From Microthrixaceae bacterium (GTDB lineage: Bacteria; Actinomycetota; Acidimicrobiia; Acidimicrobiales; Iamiaceae), in NCBI GenBank assembly GCA_016702505.1, contig JADJDU010000014.1:62001-126000 (forward strand): a stretch of 64,000 bases of DNA, written 5' to 3'. The notes under the pieces are model-generated. The model ran no database searches. It had not been told where the DNA came from and worked only from the letters and a program-made list of their open reading frames with translations. Shown piece after piece: positions 26,105 through 35,286 of the stretch; within the stretch, counting starts at the first letter, position 1, and every line of letters starts with the position of its first letter. The position numbers and the translations under genes are program-made.

Positions 26105-26146
26105 TTGAGCGTTCGCTTAGTGCATGTGCATTGAGCATACGCTCAA
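26105..26146. promoter_or_regulatory. Two palindromic operators TTGAGC-N4-GCTYAR
   Basis: Sites at 26105-26120 (TTGAGCGTTCGCTTAG) and 26131-26146 (TTGAGCATACGCTCAA, perfect arms), 26 bp apart, lie 28-69 bp upstream of the ATG at 26077. They are unlike the CTGACG operators elsewhere and are the likely target of the TetR protein encoded at the end of this operon. Confidence 0.7.
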
Positions 26147-26236
26147 GTGCGTCCACCTTGTCAACCCCTTGGCCCCAACCGGTGTGGTGTCGACCGGAGG
26201 CGGACGCCCGAAATGCGCCCGAGTGCGGTCAATCCG

Positions 26237-26279
26237 CCAGATCTGGGTTCAGGCCAGATCTGGGTTCAGGCCAGAGCTG
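26237..26279. repeat. Tandem 17-bp repeat with internal palindrome, over an ABC gene stop
   Basis: CCAGATCTGGGTTCAGG occurs at 26237-26253 and 26254-26270, with a partial third copy to 26279. CCAGATCTGG is itself a palindrome. The array covers the stop codon of the ABC exporter, whose last residues it encodes. Confidence 0.7.
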
Positions 26280-28112
26280 CCTCTCCGGTCTGGACCCGCC
26301 ACAGCGCGGCGTACAGGCCACTGAGCGCCACGAGTTCGTCATGGGTCCCGGCTTCGACGACCCGGCCGGCCTCCAGCACGTGAATGCGGTGGGCATGACG
26401 AACGGTGGAGAGGCGATGGGCGATCACCACGGTGGTGCGACCCGCCGAGACCTTGGCCAAAGACCGTTGGATGGCGGCCTCGGTCTCGTTGTCGACTGCG
26501 GAGGTCGCCTCGTCGAGGATCAGCACCGCGGGGTCACGCAGGATGGCCCGGGCGATGGTGAGGCGCTGGCGCTGCCCGCCCGACAGCTTCTGCCCCGTTC
26601 GCCGACCAGGGTGTCGAAACCATCGGGCAGGGCGTCGATGAAATCGGCGGCTTCAGCCAGCTCCGCAGCCCGTCTCAGCTCGGCCTCGGTGGCATCGGGC
26701 CGTCCGTAGGTGAGGTTCTCGCGCACCGTGCCGTGGAACAGGAACACGTCCTGGGCCACCAGTCCGGTAGCGCCCCGCAGCGAAGCGAAGGTCAGGTCCG
26801 AAATGGAACTCCCGTCCAGGGTGATCTGCCCCGATGTGGGTTCGTACAAGCGCAGCAAGAGCTTGACCACCGTGGACTTGCCCGATCCGGTGGGCCCGAC
26901 GATGGCGTGGGTCTCACCCGCGGGGATGTCCATCGACACGCCCCGTAGCACCAGTCCGTCCTCGGCGGGCGAGCTTTCGGAGCCGCCAGGGCTGCTGTCA
27001 TAGGAGAAGGTGACGTTCCGGAAGCTGATGTCGCCACGCACCGGTTCGGTCAGAGCAGTGGCGCCCGGCAGGATCCGGGGTTCGGCCCGCAGCACGCCGA
27101 AGATGCGCCGGCACGAGGCCATCGCCCGCTGATACTGGTCCAAGGTTTCGCCCAGGGCGGTGAGGGGCCACAGCAGTCGCTGGGTCATGTACACCAGCAT
27201 CGAGAAGACACCAATCTCGAGGTCTCCACGCAAGGCGGCCCGGCCGCCGACGATGAGGGTCATGGTGAACCCGGCCAGAACCGCCATTCGGATCAACGGG
27301 TTGAACGCCGTCGAATACCGGATGGCGTCACGGTTGGCCTGGCGGTAGGCGTCTGAGTCGACCTCCACGCGTTCGACCTCGCGGTCCTCGGCGTTGAACG
27401 CCTTGATGGTGGCGATGCCTCCGAGGCCGTTGGTGAGGGTGTCCCCGATGACCCCGGCCGAAGCCCGCACCGCGGCGTATCGAGGTTCCAGGCGGGTCTG
27501 ATACCACAGCGACCCGACGATGATCACCGGGATGGGAAGGAAGGCCAGCAGAGCCAGCAGGGGCGAGACCACCAGGAACGTGATGCCGACGAAAACCACG
27601 TTGGCGGCGGTGATGATCAGCTTGTGAGGACCCAGGTCCAAGAACCGTTCGAGCTGGTTGATGTCGTCGTTCAGCACCGCCATGAGGCCACCTGACGTCC
27701 GGTCCTCGAAGTAGGCCATCTCCAGGCTCTGGACGTGGCGGTAGGTGTCCATGCGGGCTTCGTGCTGAATGGTCTGGGCCAGGTTGCGCCAGGTGATCAC
27801 CGCCGCGTATTCGGTGGCCGACTCGGCCAGCCAGATCACCACGGTGACGGCCACCAGCACGCTCAGCTGGGTGAAGCGGTCCTCGGTTCCCAAGATCCGG
27901 CCTACGAAGGACTGCCCGTCGGCCTTCACCACGATGTCGACGGCGGCACCGATCAGTAGTTCGGGGGCGATATCGCAGATCTTGTTGAGCAACGACATGG
28001 TGACCGCCAACCACCGCTGGCCTCGATGGGCCCGGCTGTAGCGGAGAAGCTCACCCAAGGGCGGATCTGTGCTCTCGGTGATGGACGGGGCGTCGTGCAG
28101 ACGGGAATTCAC
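26266..28112 (-). CDS. ABC exporter, fused membrane and ATPase domains; frameshifted at a C/G run
   Basis: About 615 residues after frame correction. Six membrane helices lie in residues 30-330, with the exporter coupling and extracellular-loop features (YRHVQSLEMAYFEDRTSGGLMAVLNDD). The ATPase has GPTGSGKST, Q-loop VAQDVFLF, and, after the slip, KLSGGQRQRLTIARA, VLILDEATSAVDNE and VVIAHRLSTV. The slip is at CCCC (26593-26596); one more base restores VGERGQKLSGG. Typical of lipid or drug exporters. The GTG at 28112 is the nearest start that gives a family-length N-terminus; it diverges from the gene at 28164. Confidence 0.8.
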
Positions 28113-28163
28113 CCGACAGGCATACCTGACACGAGGTCGGCGCGCTGACACAATTGTCGGGTC

Positions 28164-29279
28164 ATGGGTGAGTTCCCCCCAGTTCGTGGACCGCGTGGAG
28201 TCCGTTTCGGAATCGTCGCCGCCGCAGTGGTCACGGTGATCGGTGTGGTGACGGCCACGGTGATGTCCTGGGACCGTGGCGTGGCCGATCCTGTTCCCGC
28301 CGACCGGGTCGCGAGCGTGGCGGCAGGGGCAGCGGTCAGCTCTCCGCCCGTGGTGCGCTCGGAGCCAGCACCCCAGGCCCAGCCCGCGCCCTCGGTGCCC
28401 GATCCCCGCTGTCGGGCGGCCCGGCGCCTGTTCTTGCGCGCAGCTATCGACCCTGATCCGGCGGGTTCGGGCGCCGACGTCGACGTGGACCACCTCCTCG
28501 ACCAGGTTGAGGTGATGGCTGAAGGGCCGATATCGGCCGACATGGAGGCTGTGCGGGAGCTGGCCCAGCGCATCAGGTCGTCGCCGCAGTCCATCTCCGA
28601 CGCTGATCAGGAGGCCTCGATCGCTCGGATGGAACGGCTCTTGATCTGGACCATGACGACCTGCCCGCCCCCGCAACGCCCGGTCTGGGGCTGCGCCGCG
28701 CCGGTGATCCTGGGCAGCCCGGACTACTACCTGGGGACGACCTTCTTGGCGTCAGGCCAGCTCGTGCCGGACGACGCCGTGATCGACCGCCTGGGTGAGC
28801 CCGAGGGAAAACGGATAGAGCTCGCCCGCAACCCGAGCCGGGTCGTATACGCCTGGACCGATCCGTTCGGCTTGGTTCGGCGGCGCGTGGAGGTCCAGCG
28901 CGTGCTGGACCTCTGGTTCGTGACCGACGCTCGCCGGTGTGCGGAGCCGGTGGATCTGGAGCACCCGCTCGATGGTCAGGAGCCGATCGTGGAGGAACTG
29001 CCCGACGGTGCCGACGGTCCCGAGTACGCGCCGACCACCACCACAACCGCCGTTCCGGGCCCGACGGTCCCGGGGACTGTGTCGGGTTGTGGGTATGACC
29101 CTGGCAACGCCACTGACGCGTATGGCTCGCTCGGTGACTACATGTCGAACGGACCGGGTGAGGCCGCGTGCTGGCAGTTGCTGTCCGCAGCGGGGAGGGC
29201 TTGTGTGAACGAGGTGACGGCGTCGGCCCCGGCCGGGAACCCCGACGCCGACGAGCTCTACGCCTGCTTCGACCTGTGA
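28164..29279 (+). CDS. Single-pass membrane-anchored extracytoplasmic protein of unknown function
   Basis: 371 residues. A membrane segment at about 14-34 follows a short basic N-terminus. The rest is outside the cytoplasm: an Ala/Pro-rich linker, a helical part, a central block PVWGCAAPVILGSPDYYLGTTF, a Thr/Pro linker (TTTTTAVPGPTVPG) and a C-terminal domain with paired cysteines (SGCGYDPG, ACWQLL, ACVNEV, YACFDL). No known family is recognised. It is divergent from the ABC exporter. Confidence 0.6.
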   Translation: MGEFPPVRGPRGVRFGIVAAAVVTVIGVVTATVMSWDRGVADPVPADRVASVAAGAAVSSPPVVRSEPAPQAQPAPSVPDPRCRAARRLFLRAAIDPDPAGSGADVDVDHLLDQVEVMAEGPISADMEAVRELAQRIRSSPQSISDADQEASIARMERLLIWTMTTCPPPQRPVWGCAAPVILGSPDYYLGTTFLASGQLVPDDAVIDRLGEPEGKRIELARNPSRVVYAWTDPFGLVRRRVEVQRVLDLWFVTDARRCAEPVDLEHPLDGQEPIVEELPDGADGPEYAPTTTTTAVPGPTVPGTVSGCGYDPGNATDAYGSLGDYMSNGPGEAACWQLLSAAGRACVNEVTASAPAGNPDADELYACFDL

Positions 29280-29323
29280 CCGACGCACCCCCTTAGCGGC
29301 TAGGGGTCAGGGCCATCTAGGAT

Positions 29324-29338
29324 CTGACGACTAGTCAG
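29324..29338. promoter_or_regulatory. Operator CTGACG-ACT-AGTCAG
   Basis: A copy with one mismatch (AGTCAG) to the window-wide palindrome, 45 nt upstream of the SDR ATG at 29384. GATCTGAC and GTCAGAAAC extend the symmetry by two bases on each side. Confidence 0.65.
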
Positions 29339-29383
29339 AAACCGTCGGTGGTGTCCGACGGCTCACCTCGGAGGCACACACCC

Positions 29384-30295
29384 ATGGGCATGCTCGACGG
29401 CAAGGTCGCGATCGTCACCGGAGCGGGACACGGCATCGGCCGAGGTCACGCGCTCGAGCTGGCCAAACACGGGGCCAAGGTCGTGGTCAACGACCTCGGG
29501 GTGTCGGTCACCGGTGAGGGCCAGGGGCGTGACGCCGACCTGACCGTCGACCTGATCACGCAGCGAGGTGGCGAGGCGGTGGCCAACTACGAGAACGTCG
29601 CCGACTTCGAAGGTGCCGGTCGCATGATCGCCCAAGCCGTTGATGCCTTCGGTCGCCTCGACGTGTTGGTCAACAACGCCGGCATCGTTCGAGATGGGGC
29701 CATCTGGAACATGTCCGAGAGCGATTTCGACGCCGTTATCAACGTTCACGTCAAGGGCACGTGGGCGCCCTGTCACCACGCGGCGCGCCACTGGCGGGAA
29801 CGGTCCCAGGCTGGTGAGACCTTCACCGGTCGGGTGATCAACACCACCTCGGGTGCCGGCCTGGTCGGCAACTTCGGCCAGACCAACTACGCCACCGCCA
29901 AGGCGGGGATCGCTGGTCTCACCCAGACCCTGAGCCTGGAGCTGTTCAAGATGGGCGTCACCGTGAACTGCGTAGGCCCGGCTGCGGCCACCCGCATCAC
30001 CGGCACCATGCCCGGTGCCCCCGAAGTGATCGAAGCCAACGACGTCCCCGAGGGCGAGTGGAACCGCATGGATCCCTCCGTGTCCTCACCGCTGGTGGCA
30101 TGGCTGGCATCAGACGAGTCCCAGCACGTCACCGGTCAGGTCATCCGGGCCGTAGCCGAGAACATCATCTGGATGAAGGGCTGGGCCGATGGCCCGACGC
30201 TCAGCAACGGTGGGAAGCGTTGGGATGCCACCAAGCTGGGGGCCCAGCTCGCCACTGACATCTTCGGTACCCGCGCCCCCGGTCTGCGGTACTGA
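29384..30295 (+). CDS. Long SDR, HSD17B4 N-terminal-like (steroid acyl-CoA dehydrogenase type)
   Basis: A 303-residue SDR. GAGHGIGRGHALELAKHGAKVVVNDLG is the cofactor region of the peroxisomal multifunctional type; NNAGIVRDG, the Ser of NTTSGAG and YATAK complete the active site. Its extended C-terminus (EWNRMDPSVSSPLVAWLAS) is shared with the homologue at 57692-58606. Such enzymes oxidise 3-hydroxyacyl-CoA esters of steroid side chains or rings. The ATG at 29384 with GGAGG upstream is preferred over 29348. An operator lies just upstream. Confidence 0.8.
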   Translation: MGMLDGKVAIVTGAGHGIGRGHALELAKHGAKVVVNDLGVSVTGEGQGRDADLTVDLITQRGGEAVANYENVADFEGAGRMIAQAVDAFGRLDVLVNNAGIVRDGAIWNMSESDFDAVINVHVKGTWAPCHHAARHWRERSQAGETFTGRVINTTSGAGLVGNFGQTNYATAKAGIAGLTQTLSLELFKMGVTVNCVGPAAATRITGTMPGAPEVIEANDVPEGEWNRMDPSVSSPLVAWLASDESQHVTGQVIRAVAENIIWMKGWADGPTLSNGGKRWDATKLGAQLATDIFGTRAPGLRY

Positions 30296-30355
30296 CCCCG
30301 CGCCGTAAGGGTCCTAGCGGATAGGTCCGGTCGTCGTCGCTACCAGGTTGACCAG

Positions 30356-30374
30356 ACCGAGGCTTCGCCTCGGT
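30356..30374. terminator. Hairpin ACCGAGGC-TTC-GCCTCGGT
   Basis: A perfect 8-bp stem with a 3-nt loop, 60 nt after the SDR stop. There is no T run, as usual in high-GC actinobacteria. The rest of the 238-nt gap to the next gene shows no other gene. Confidence 0.55.
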
Positions 30375-30533
30375 TCAACCATGCCGTGCTTATGGGTCGG
30401 CTCGCCTATCCGCTCGCCTCCTAATCAGCGCTATCGAATGGAGCGATCCGAGCCGATACTCGAGTTGTGACAGGATCACGGTCGAACCCGGGGCCATTCG
30501 CCTTGACCCGGGGCATGTCGAGGGGATTTCCAG

Positions 30534-31961
30534 ATGAGCACTCACCATTTCGGTCGTCGACGCGTTCTTGCCCTGGCAACCGCGGTGGCAGTCGTGGCCA
30601 CGCTGGCCGTGGGCTGCGGGAAGGACGACTCGGGGACCAAGGAGAACAGCGCTACCTCGACCACCGAGGCGACCGGTGGCGAGGGTGCGGTTCTGCGGGT
30701 GCCAGAGGACCACGAGACCATCCAGGCCGCAGTGGACGCCGCCAAACCGGGCGACATGGTCCTGGTCGGTAAGGGCGTCTACGAGGAAGCCGTCGACGTC
30801 GAGACCGACGATGTCACCATCCGCGGAGTCGACCGCAACGAGGTGATCCTCGACGGTGGATTCGAATTGGAGAACGGCATCCGGGTCCTCGATACCGACG
30901 GTGTGGTGGTCGAGAACATGACCGCACGCAACTACGTCTCCAACGGCTTCTTCTGGACCGGCTCGGATCGCTACCGCGGCTCGTATCTGACCGCATACCG
31001 CAACGGTGACTACGGCATCTACGCCTTCGACTCCTACCACGGCCAGTTCGACAACAGCTACGGGTCCGGTAGCCCCGACGCCGGGTTCTACATCGGTCAG
31101 TGCTTCGAGTGCGACGCCGTTCTCGACAACGTGGTGTCGGAGTACAACGGTCTCGGCTACTCGGGCACGAACTCGGGTGGCGAGCTGTACATCGTCAACT
31201 CGACCTTCCGGAACAATCGGGCCGGCATCGTCCCCAACTCCGGTTCCTACGAGCTGTGCTACCCGGGTCGGTCGAATGTGATCGTGGGCAACATCATCCA
31301 CGACAACAACTACATGGACGGTCCCGGAATCGATGTGTCCCTGCTGGCCCAAGGCAACGGGATCTTGCTGGCCGGAAGCATCAACAACACCGTCGAGCGC
31401 AACCTGGTGTTCAACCACGACAAGGCTGGCATCGCCGCCTTCCCCTTCCCTGAAGAGGACGCAAGCGACGAGCCTCCCGCCGTGGACGAGTTGGACATCC
31501 CCTGCGTTGAGACCCTCGACGACGAGATCCCCACCGAGCCGGTCGGTCTGGTCATGTGGAACGCCACCGGCAACCGGATCGTGGGCAACGTCATCGAGGC
31601 ATCGGGCCAGGCCGATCTGGCATCGGGCACCCTGTCCATCGAGGACGGCGACCTCACTACCGCCGAGTTGAACAACTGCTTCTCTGGGAACACCTTCACC
31701 ACCTCGGCCCCCACCGACTTGGAGAAGCTGGCGCCGTGCGACGGCACCGGCAGCGGTGGTGACTTCGAGGCCGGAGCCTTCGACCTGATGGGTCTCATCG
31801 CCAGCCAACCGGCCAAGCCGCCCAAGGACTCGTACAAGACCACACCCGAGCCCGGCCTACAACCATCGATGCCCGATGCCGAGACCGCGCCTCACCCCCG
31901 TTTCGAGGGGCCCGAGAAGCCTGATGTCGCCTCGATCGAGGTTCCCGCCAAGCCGGCGTGA
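30534..31961 (+). CDS. Lipoprotein with parallel beta-helix (NosD-like) domain, paralogue A
   Basis: 475 residues. The N-terminus has a hydrophobic signal with lipobox ending at Cys28 (AVGC). The domain opens with LRVPEDHETIQAAVDAAKPGDMVLVG, the usual start of right-handed parallel beta-helices, and continues with repeated strand patterns such as NGIRVLDTDGVVVENM, GSDRYRGSYLTAYRNGDYG and NNRAGIVPN. It is about two-thirds identical to 32978-34429. The fold suits polysaccharide binding or cleavage, but catalytic acids cannot be assigned. It forms a locus with the DUF1996 gene. Confidence 0.75.
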   Translation: MSTHHFGRRRVLALATAVAVVATLAVGCGKDDSGTKENSATSTTEATGGEGAVLRVPEDHETIQAAVDAAKPGDMVLVGKGVYEEAVDVETDDVTIRGVDRNEVILDGGFELENGIRVLDTDGVVVENMTARNYVSNGFFWTGSDRYRGSYLTAYRNGDYGIYAFDSYHGQFDNSYGSGSPDAGFYIGQCFECDAVLDNVVSEYNGLGYSGTNSGGELYIVNSTFRNNRAGIVPNSGSYELCYPGRSNVIVGNIIHDNNYMDGPGIDVSLLAQGNGILLAGSINNTVERNLVFNHDKAGIAAFPFPEEDASDEPPAVDELDIPCVETLDDEIPTEPVGLVMWNATGNRIVGNVIEASGQADLASGTLSIEDGDLTTAELNNCFSGNTFTTSAPTDLEKLAPCDGTGSGGDFEAGAFDLMGLIASQPAKPPKDSYKTTPEPGLQPSMPDAETAPHPRFEGPEKPDVASIEVPAKPA

Positions 31962-31984
31962 TCGCGCAGGATCGCTAGCAACCC

Positions 31985-32953
31985 ATGTCGTCTCCGGCCC
32001 GCACGAGGTTGCTAGCCGTGGTCGTGGTGGTGGCGTTGGTCGCCATGGTCGCGATCTTGGTGCGCGATCGTGGCGGGTCTGAGCGATCAGGTCCGGTAGC
32101 CGCGGAGACCGATGACCGCGACGTCGCCGACACGGACCGACCAGCTCAAGGCGGGATCGGACCGGAGCGTCATGTCGGACCCCAAGGGCGGGTCGGGCAG
32201 TTCGTGGTCCACTGCGACTACAGCCATTCCGCGCCCGACGACCCGATCGTGCACTTCGGTCACTCAGGTCGCTCGCATCGCCACGACTTCTACGGCTCGG
32301 ACATCATCAACGCCGACAGCACCGCTGAGTCGTTGTTGGAGGGGGGCACCACCTGCGACAAGACCGCTGACAAGGCTGGCTACTGGCATCCGACCCTGTT
32401 CGACCACGGTGAGATCGTGGTCCCAGTGTCGATCGCGGCGTACTACCGGGCTGCGCCCGGCGTCGACCCGACCGACCTGGTCACCATGCCCACCGGACTT
32501 GCCCTGATCGCCGGTGATCAGACCGCGGAGACCCCCCAAGCCGGCGAGGCCACGGGGTGGGTGTGCGGGAGTAGGACCAGGGTCGCCGATGATCCGCCCG
32601 AATGCCCAGCCGGAGCCCCGCTCCACCTGATCCTCACCTACCAGGACTGCTGGGACGGCAAGAACGTGGACAGCGCCGATCACCAGTCACATGTGGCCTA
32701 CTCGGTCGACGGTGCCTGCCCAGCCACCCATCCCGAGAACATCCCCCAGCTCACGGTGTCGGTCAACTTCGCCATCTCGGGACCGGACCACGACCTGAGC
32801 CTGGCCTCGGGCAACATCTACTCGGCCCACGGTGACTTTTTCAACGGATGGGAACCCGCCGGCCTGCAACGCGAGATCGACCGGTGCATCAAACGCAACG
32901 TCGTGTGTGACCTGGCCTCCAACCGTGAAGAAGAGCCGTTGTTCAGCAGTTGA
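31985..32953 (+). CDS. Membrane-anchored DUF1996 protein
   Basis: 322 residues. A membrane segment (about residues 9-26) is followed by a DUF1996 domain: HFGHSGRSHRHDFYG, KAGYWHPTL, YQDCWDGKNVDSADHQSH and HGDFFNGWEP are hallmark blocks. The histidines and tryptophans suggest metal or sugar binding, but the family has no assigned function; members are secreted by fungi and actinobacteria. It sits 23 nt after one beta-helix gene and 24 nt before its paralogue, so the three are probably co-transcribed. Confidence 0.8.
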   Translation: MSSPARTRLLAVVVVVALVAMVAILVRDRGGSERSGPVAAETDDRDVADTDRPAQGGIGPERHVGPQGRVGQFVVHCDYSHSAPDDPIVHFGHSGRSHRHDFYGSDIINADSTAESLLEGGTTCDKTADKAGYWHPTLFDHGEIVVPVSIAAYYRAAPGVDPTDLVTMPTGLALIAGDQTAETPQAGEATGWVCGSRTRVADDPPECPAGAPLHLILTYQDCWDGKNVDSADHQSHVAYSVDGACPATHPENIPQLTVSVNFAISGPDHDLSLASGNIYSAHGDFFNGWEPAGLQREIDRCIKRNVVCDLASNREEEPLFSS

Positions 32954-32977
32954 CCGCTCTGTGACACCATTCTCGTC

Positions 32978-34429
32978 GTGAGTCGCCAGCATCACCGAAC
33001 GGATCGTTCCCGCTTCGTCATGGCCCTGTTGGCGGTGCTCGTCGTGGTGATGTCGTCGGCGTGCTCAGGTTCGGATGGGTCCGAAGGTGCGGGTAGCGAT
33101 GCCTCGGCGAGCGCGTCGACGAGCCCGAGCACCAGCGGTGCCCATCCCGGCGAGGTGGTGCGGGTCCCTCAGGACCACGAGACCATCCAGGCCGCGGTCG
33201 ACGCCGCTCGTCCCGGGGACATGGTCCTCATCGCTGCGGGGGTTTACGCCGAGTCGGTAGATGTCGAAACGGAGGACATCACCATTCGGGGCGTGGACCG
33301 CAACCAGGTGATCCTCGATGGTGGGTTCAAGTTGGAGAACGGCATCCGGGTGCTCGATACCGACGGCGTGGTGGTGGAGAACCTGACCGTTCGCCAGTTC
33401 ACCGGCAACGGGGTGTTCTGGACCGGATCGGATCGGTTCAAAGGCTCGTACCTGACCGTCTATCGCAACGGTGATTACGGCATCTACGCCTTCGACTCCT
33501 ACCACGGTGTGATCGAGCACAGCTACGGCTCTGGGAACATCGAATCGGCGTTCTACGTGGGGGAGTGCTTCGAGTGTGACGTGGTGATCGACGACGTGGT
33601 GTCGGAGTACAACGGCGTCGGCTACTCGGGCACCAACTCGGGTGGTGAGCTGTACATCGTCAATTCCACGTTTCGGAACAACCGGGCCGGGATCCTGCCC
33701 AACTCGGGTTCCTATGAGCTGTGCTACCCCGGCCGGTCCAATGTGATCGTGGGGAACATCGTCCACGACAACAACTTGCTCGACGGTCCCGGTTTCCCCA
33801 CCTCGCTCATCGCTCAGGGCAACGGGATCCTGGTGGCGGGCAGCATCGACAACCGGATCGAACGCAATCTGGTCTACAACCATGCCCGAACTGGGATATC
33901 GGCCATCCCTTTCATCGAATCAGACGCCGCCGACACGCCACCTCCAGCCAGCGAGCACGAGCGGCCGTGCCGTGAGACCCGCGACGACCCGCTCCCAGAG
34001 GAGCCGGTGGGCAACGTGTTGTGGGATGCCACCGGGAACCGGATCATCGGCAACCACGTCAGTGGATCCGGAATCGCCGATCTGGCCAGCGGCTTCATTC
34101 GCAACCCGATCCCCGGCGTAGCGGTGGCGGCCGACCACAACTGCTTCTCCGGCAACGAGATCACCACCTCGGCCCCTCCCGGGCTCCAAGAGATCGTGCC
34201 GTGCGATGGTGAGGGCAACGGTGTCGACCTGGAGGTGGGGGCTTTGGACTTCGGTCTGTTCATCACCGAACAGCCCCCGACCCCGGCCGAGGATGCCTAC
34301 CAGCGGACCCCGGTACCCGGGCCGCAGCCCATCATGGCCAACGCGGCGACCGCGCCCCACCCTCGCTTCGTTCGGCCGGTACGTCCCGACGTGGATGCCA
34401 TCACGGTGCCAGGTCGACCCGCAGCCTGA
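32978..34429 (+). CDS. Lipoprotein with parallel beta-helix domain, paralogue B
   Basis: 483 residues; lipobox ends at Cys29 (SSAC), then a Ser/Ala-rich linker. The beta-helix begins VRVPQDHETIQAAVDAARPGDMVLIA and keeps the same order of repeats as paralogue A, including WTGSDRFKGSYLTVYRNGDY and NNRAGILPNSGSYELCYPG. Conserved cysteines in CFECD and LCYPGRS may form disulfides. The GTG start at 32978 follows the DUF1996 gene by 24 nt. It looks like a local duplication that has been kept in frame. Confidence 0.75.
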   Translation: MSRQHHRTDRSRFVMALLAVLVVVMSSACSGSDGSEGAGSDASASASTSPSTSGAHPGEVVRVPQDHETIQAAVDAARPGDMVLIAAGVYAESVDVETEDITIRGVDRNQVILDGGFKLENGIRVLDTDGVVVENLTVRQFTGNGVFWTGSDRFKGSYLTVYRNGDYGIYAFDSYHGVIEHSYGSGNIESAFYVGECFECDVVIDDVVSEYNGVGYSGTNSGGELYIVNSTFRNNRAGILPNSGSYELCYPGRSNVIVGNIVHDNNLLDGPGFPTSLIAQGNGILVAGSIDNRIERNLVYNHARTGISAIPFIESDAADTPPPASEHERPCRETRDDPLPEEPVGNVLWDATGNRIIGNHVSGSGIADLASGFIRNPIPGVAVAADHNCFSGNEITTSAPPGLQEIVPCDGEGNGVDLEVGALDFGLFITEQPPTPAEDAYQRTPVPGPQPIMANAATAPHPRFVRPVRPDVDAITVPGRPAA

Positions 34430-34434
34430 ATCCA

Positions 34435-34515
34435 CCGAAAGGCAGAGCCTTGCGGCGGAGTTCGGTCGCCGGCCTGACGGCCGACGCCTTCGCTGCTACG
34501 ACCGGCAAAGCCGAT
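34435..34515. repeat. Dispersed hairpin element, copy 3 (about 81 bp)
   Basis: CCGAAAGGC (34435-34443) pairs with GCCTTGCGG (34447-34455) and the rest matches 13908-13968. It starts 5 nt after a stop codon. The remaining gap to 34727 holds no gene I can support. Confidence 0.65.
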
Positions 34516-34727
34516 CTCCGCAGGTCGGGGGCTCCGCCACAAAGGGCTCTGCCCCCGAACCCCCGCCCGGTCCTGTTGCCAAAGCTCGTCAGACAGCCGA
34601 ACACCAATGGTGGTCACATGGAGGACCCGGGGCACCTGGGCACGGCATGGCTCAACAGAGGCGAAACCTCGCTCTGATTGCCCTCGCAGCGACGACGACT
34701 GGACCCAATCCGCTCGGGTCCTGAGCG

Positions 34728-35192
34728 CTACTCGACCACCCGGATGGCGCCGACCATGCCCTTGGTCGCGGTGCCGTGCAGAGAGCAGTAGTACGGGTAG
34801 TCGCCGGGGGCGGTGAAGGTGACTTCCTGCTTCATGCCCGGTTCGAGCTCTTCGGCTTCGATCGACTCGAATCGATCCTCGGGGACGGCCAAGACGTTGT
34901 GTTGGTTGCGTCCCCTGTTATTGAAGGTGACGGTGGTGCCAGCCCTCACCTCGATGTAGGGCTTCACGAAGATGTTGTCTCGCGCCTGGACCGTCACCAC
35001 GTCCTTGTCGGTGAGGTCCGTCCACTCCGCGTCGCTCAGGTCGGGGGTGTCCCCGGTGGCAGCGGTCGTGGAGGTGGCGCCGTCTTCGACCTTGGTGGCA
35101 TCCCCGCCGTCCCCACATCCACCTAGAAGCAGGGCAGAGAACGCCAAGGCGGCGAGGCGAAATGCGATCTGGTTGGTGCTGGCGGAGCTCAT
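34728..35192 (-). CDS. Lipoprotein cupredoxin (plastocyanin/azurin-like copper protein)
   Basis: 154 residues. A signal with lipobox ending at Cys26 (GGCG) and a Thr-rich linker precede a cupredoxin. The type 1 copper ligands are visible: His in NQHNVLAV and the Cys-x2-His ... Met cluster in YYCSLHGTATKGMVG. It should carry electrons outside the membrane. The ATG at 35192 fits the signal better than the frame extension to 35252. It is convergent with the beta-helix locus. Confidence 0.82.
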   Translation of the reverse strand: MSSASTNQIAFRLAALAFSALLLGGCGDGGDATKVEDGATSTTAATGDTPDLSDAEWTDLTDKDVVTVQARDNIFVKPYIEVRAGTTVTFNNRGRNQHNVLAVPEDRFESIEAEELEPGMKQEVTFTAPGDYPYYCSLHGTATKGMVGAIRVVE

Positions 35193-35286
35193 CGTCTCAG
35201 ACAGTAACGGTGGCGCCGCTGTTGTTCTTGGTCGATGGCCCGTTACGGGCATGTGAGCGGAGGTGTGCTTCGGTCAGACTGGCGCC

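Noticed and set aside
29289..29306. CCCCT...AGGGG hairpin after the gene ending at 29279
   Set aside because: Only five pairs form around an 8-nt loop and no T run follows; it could be a weak terminator but I could not support it.
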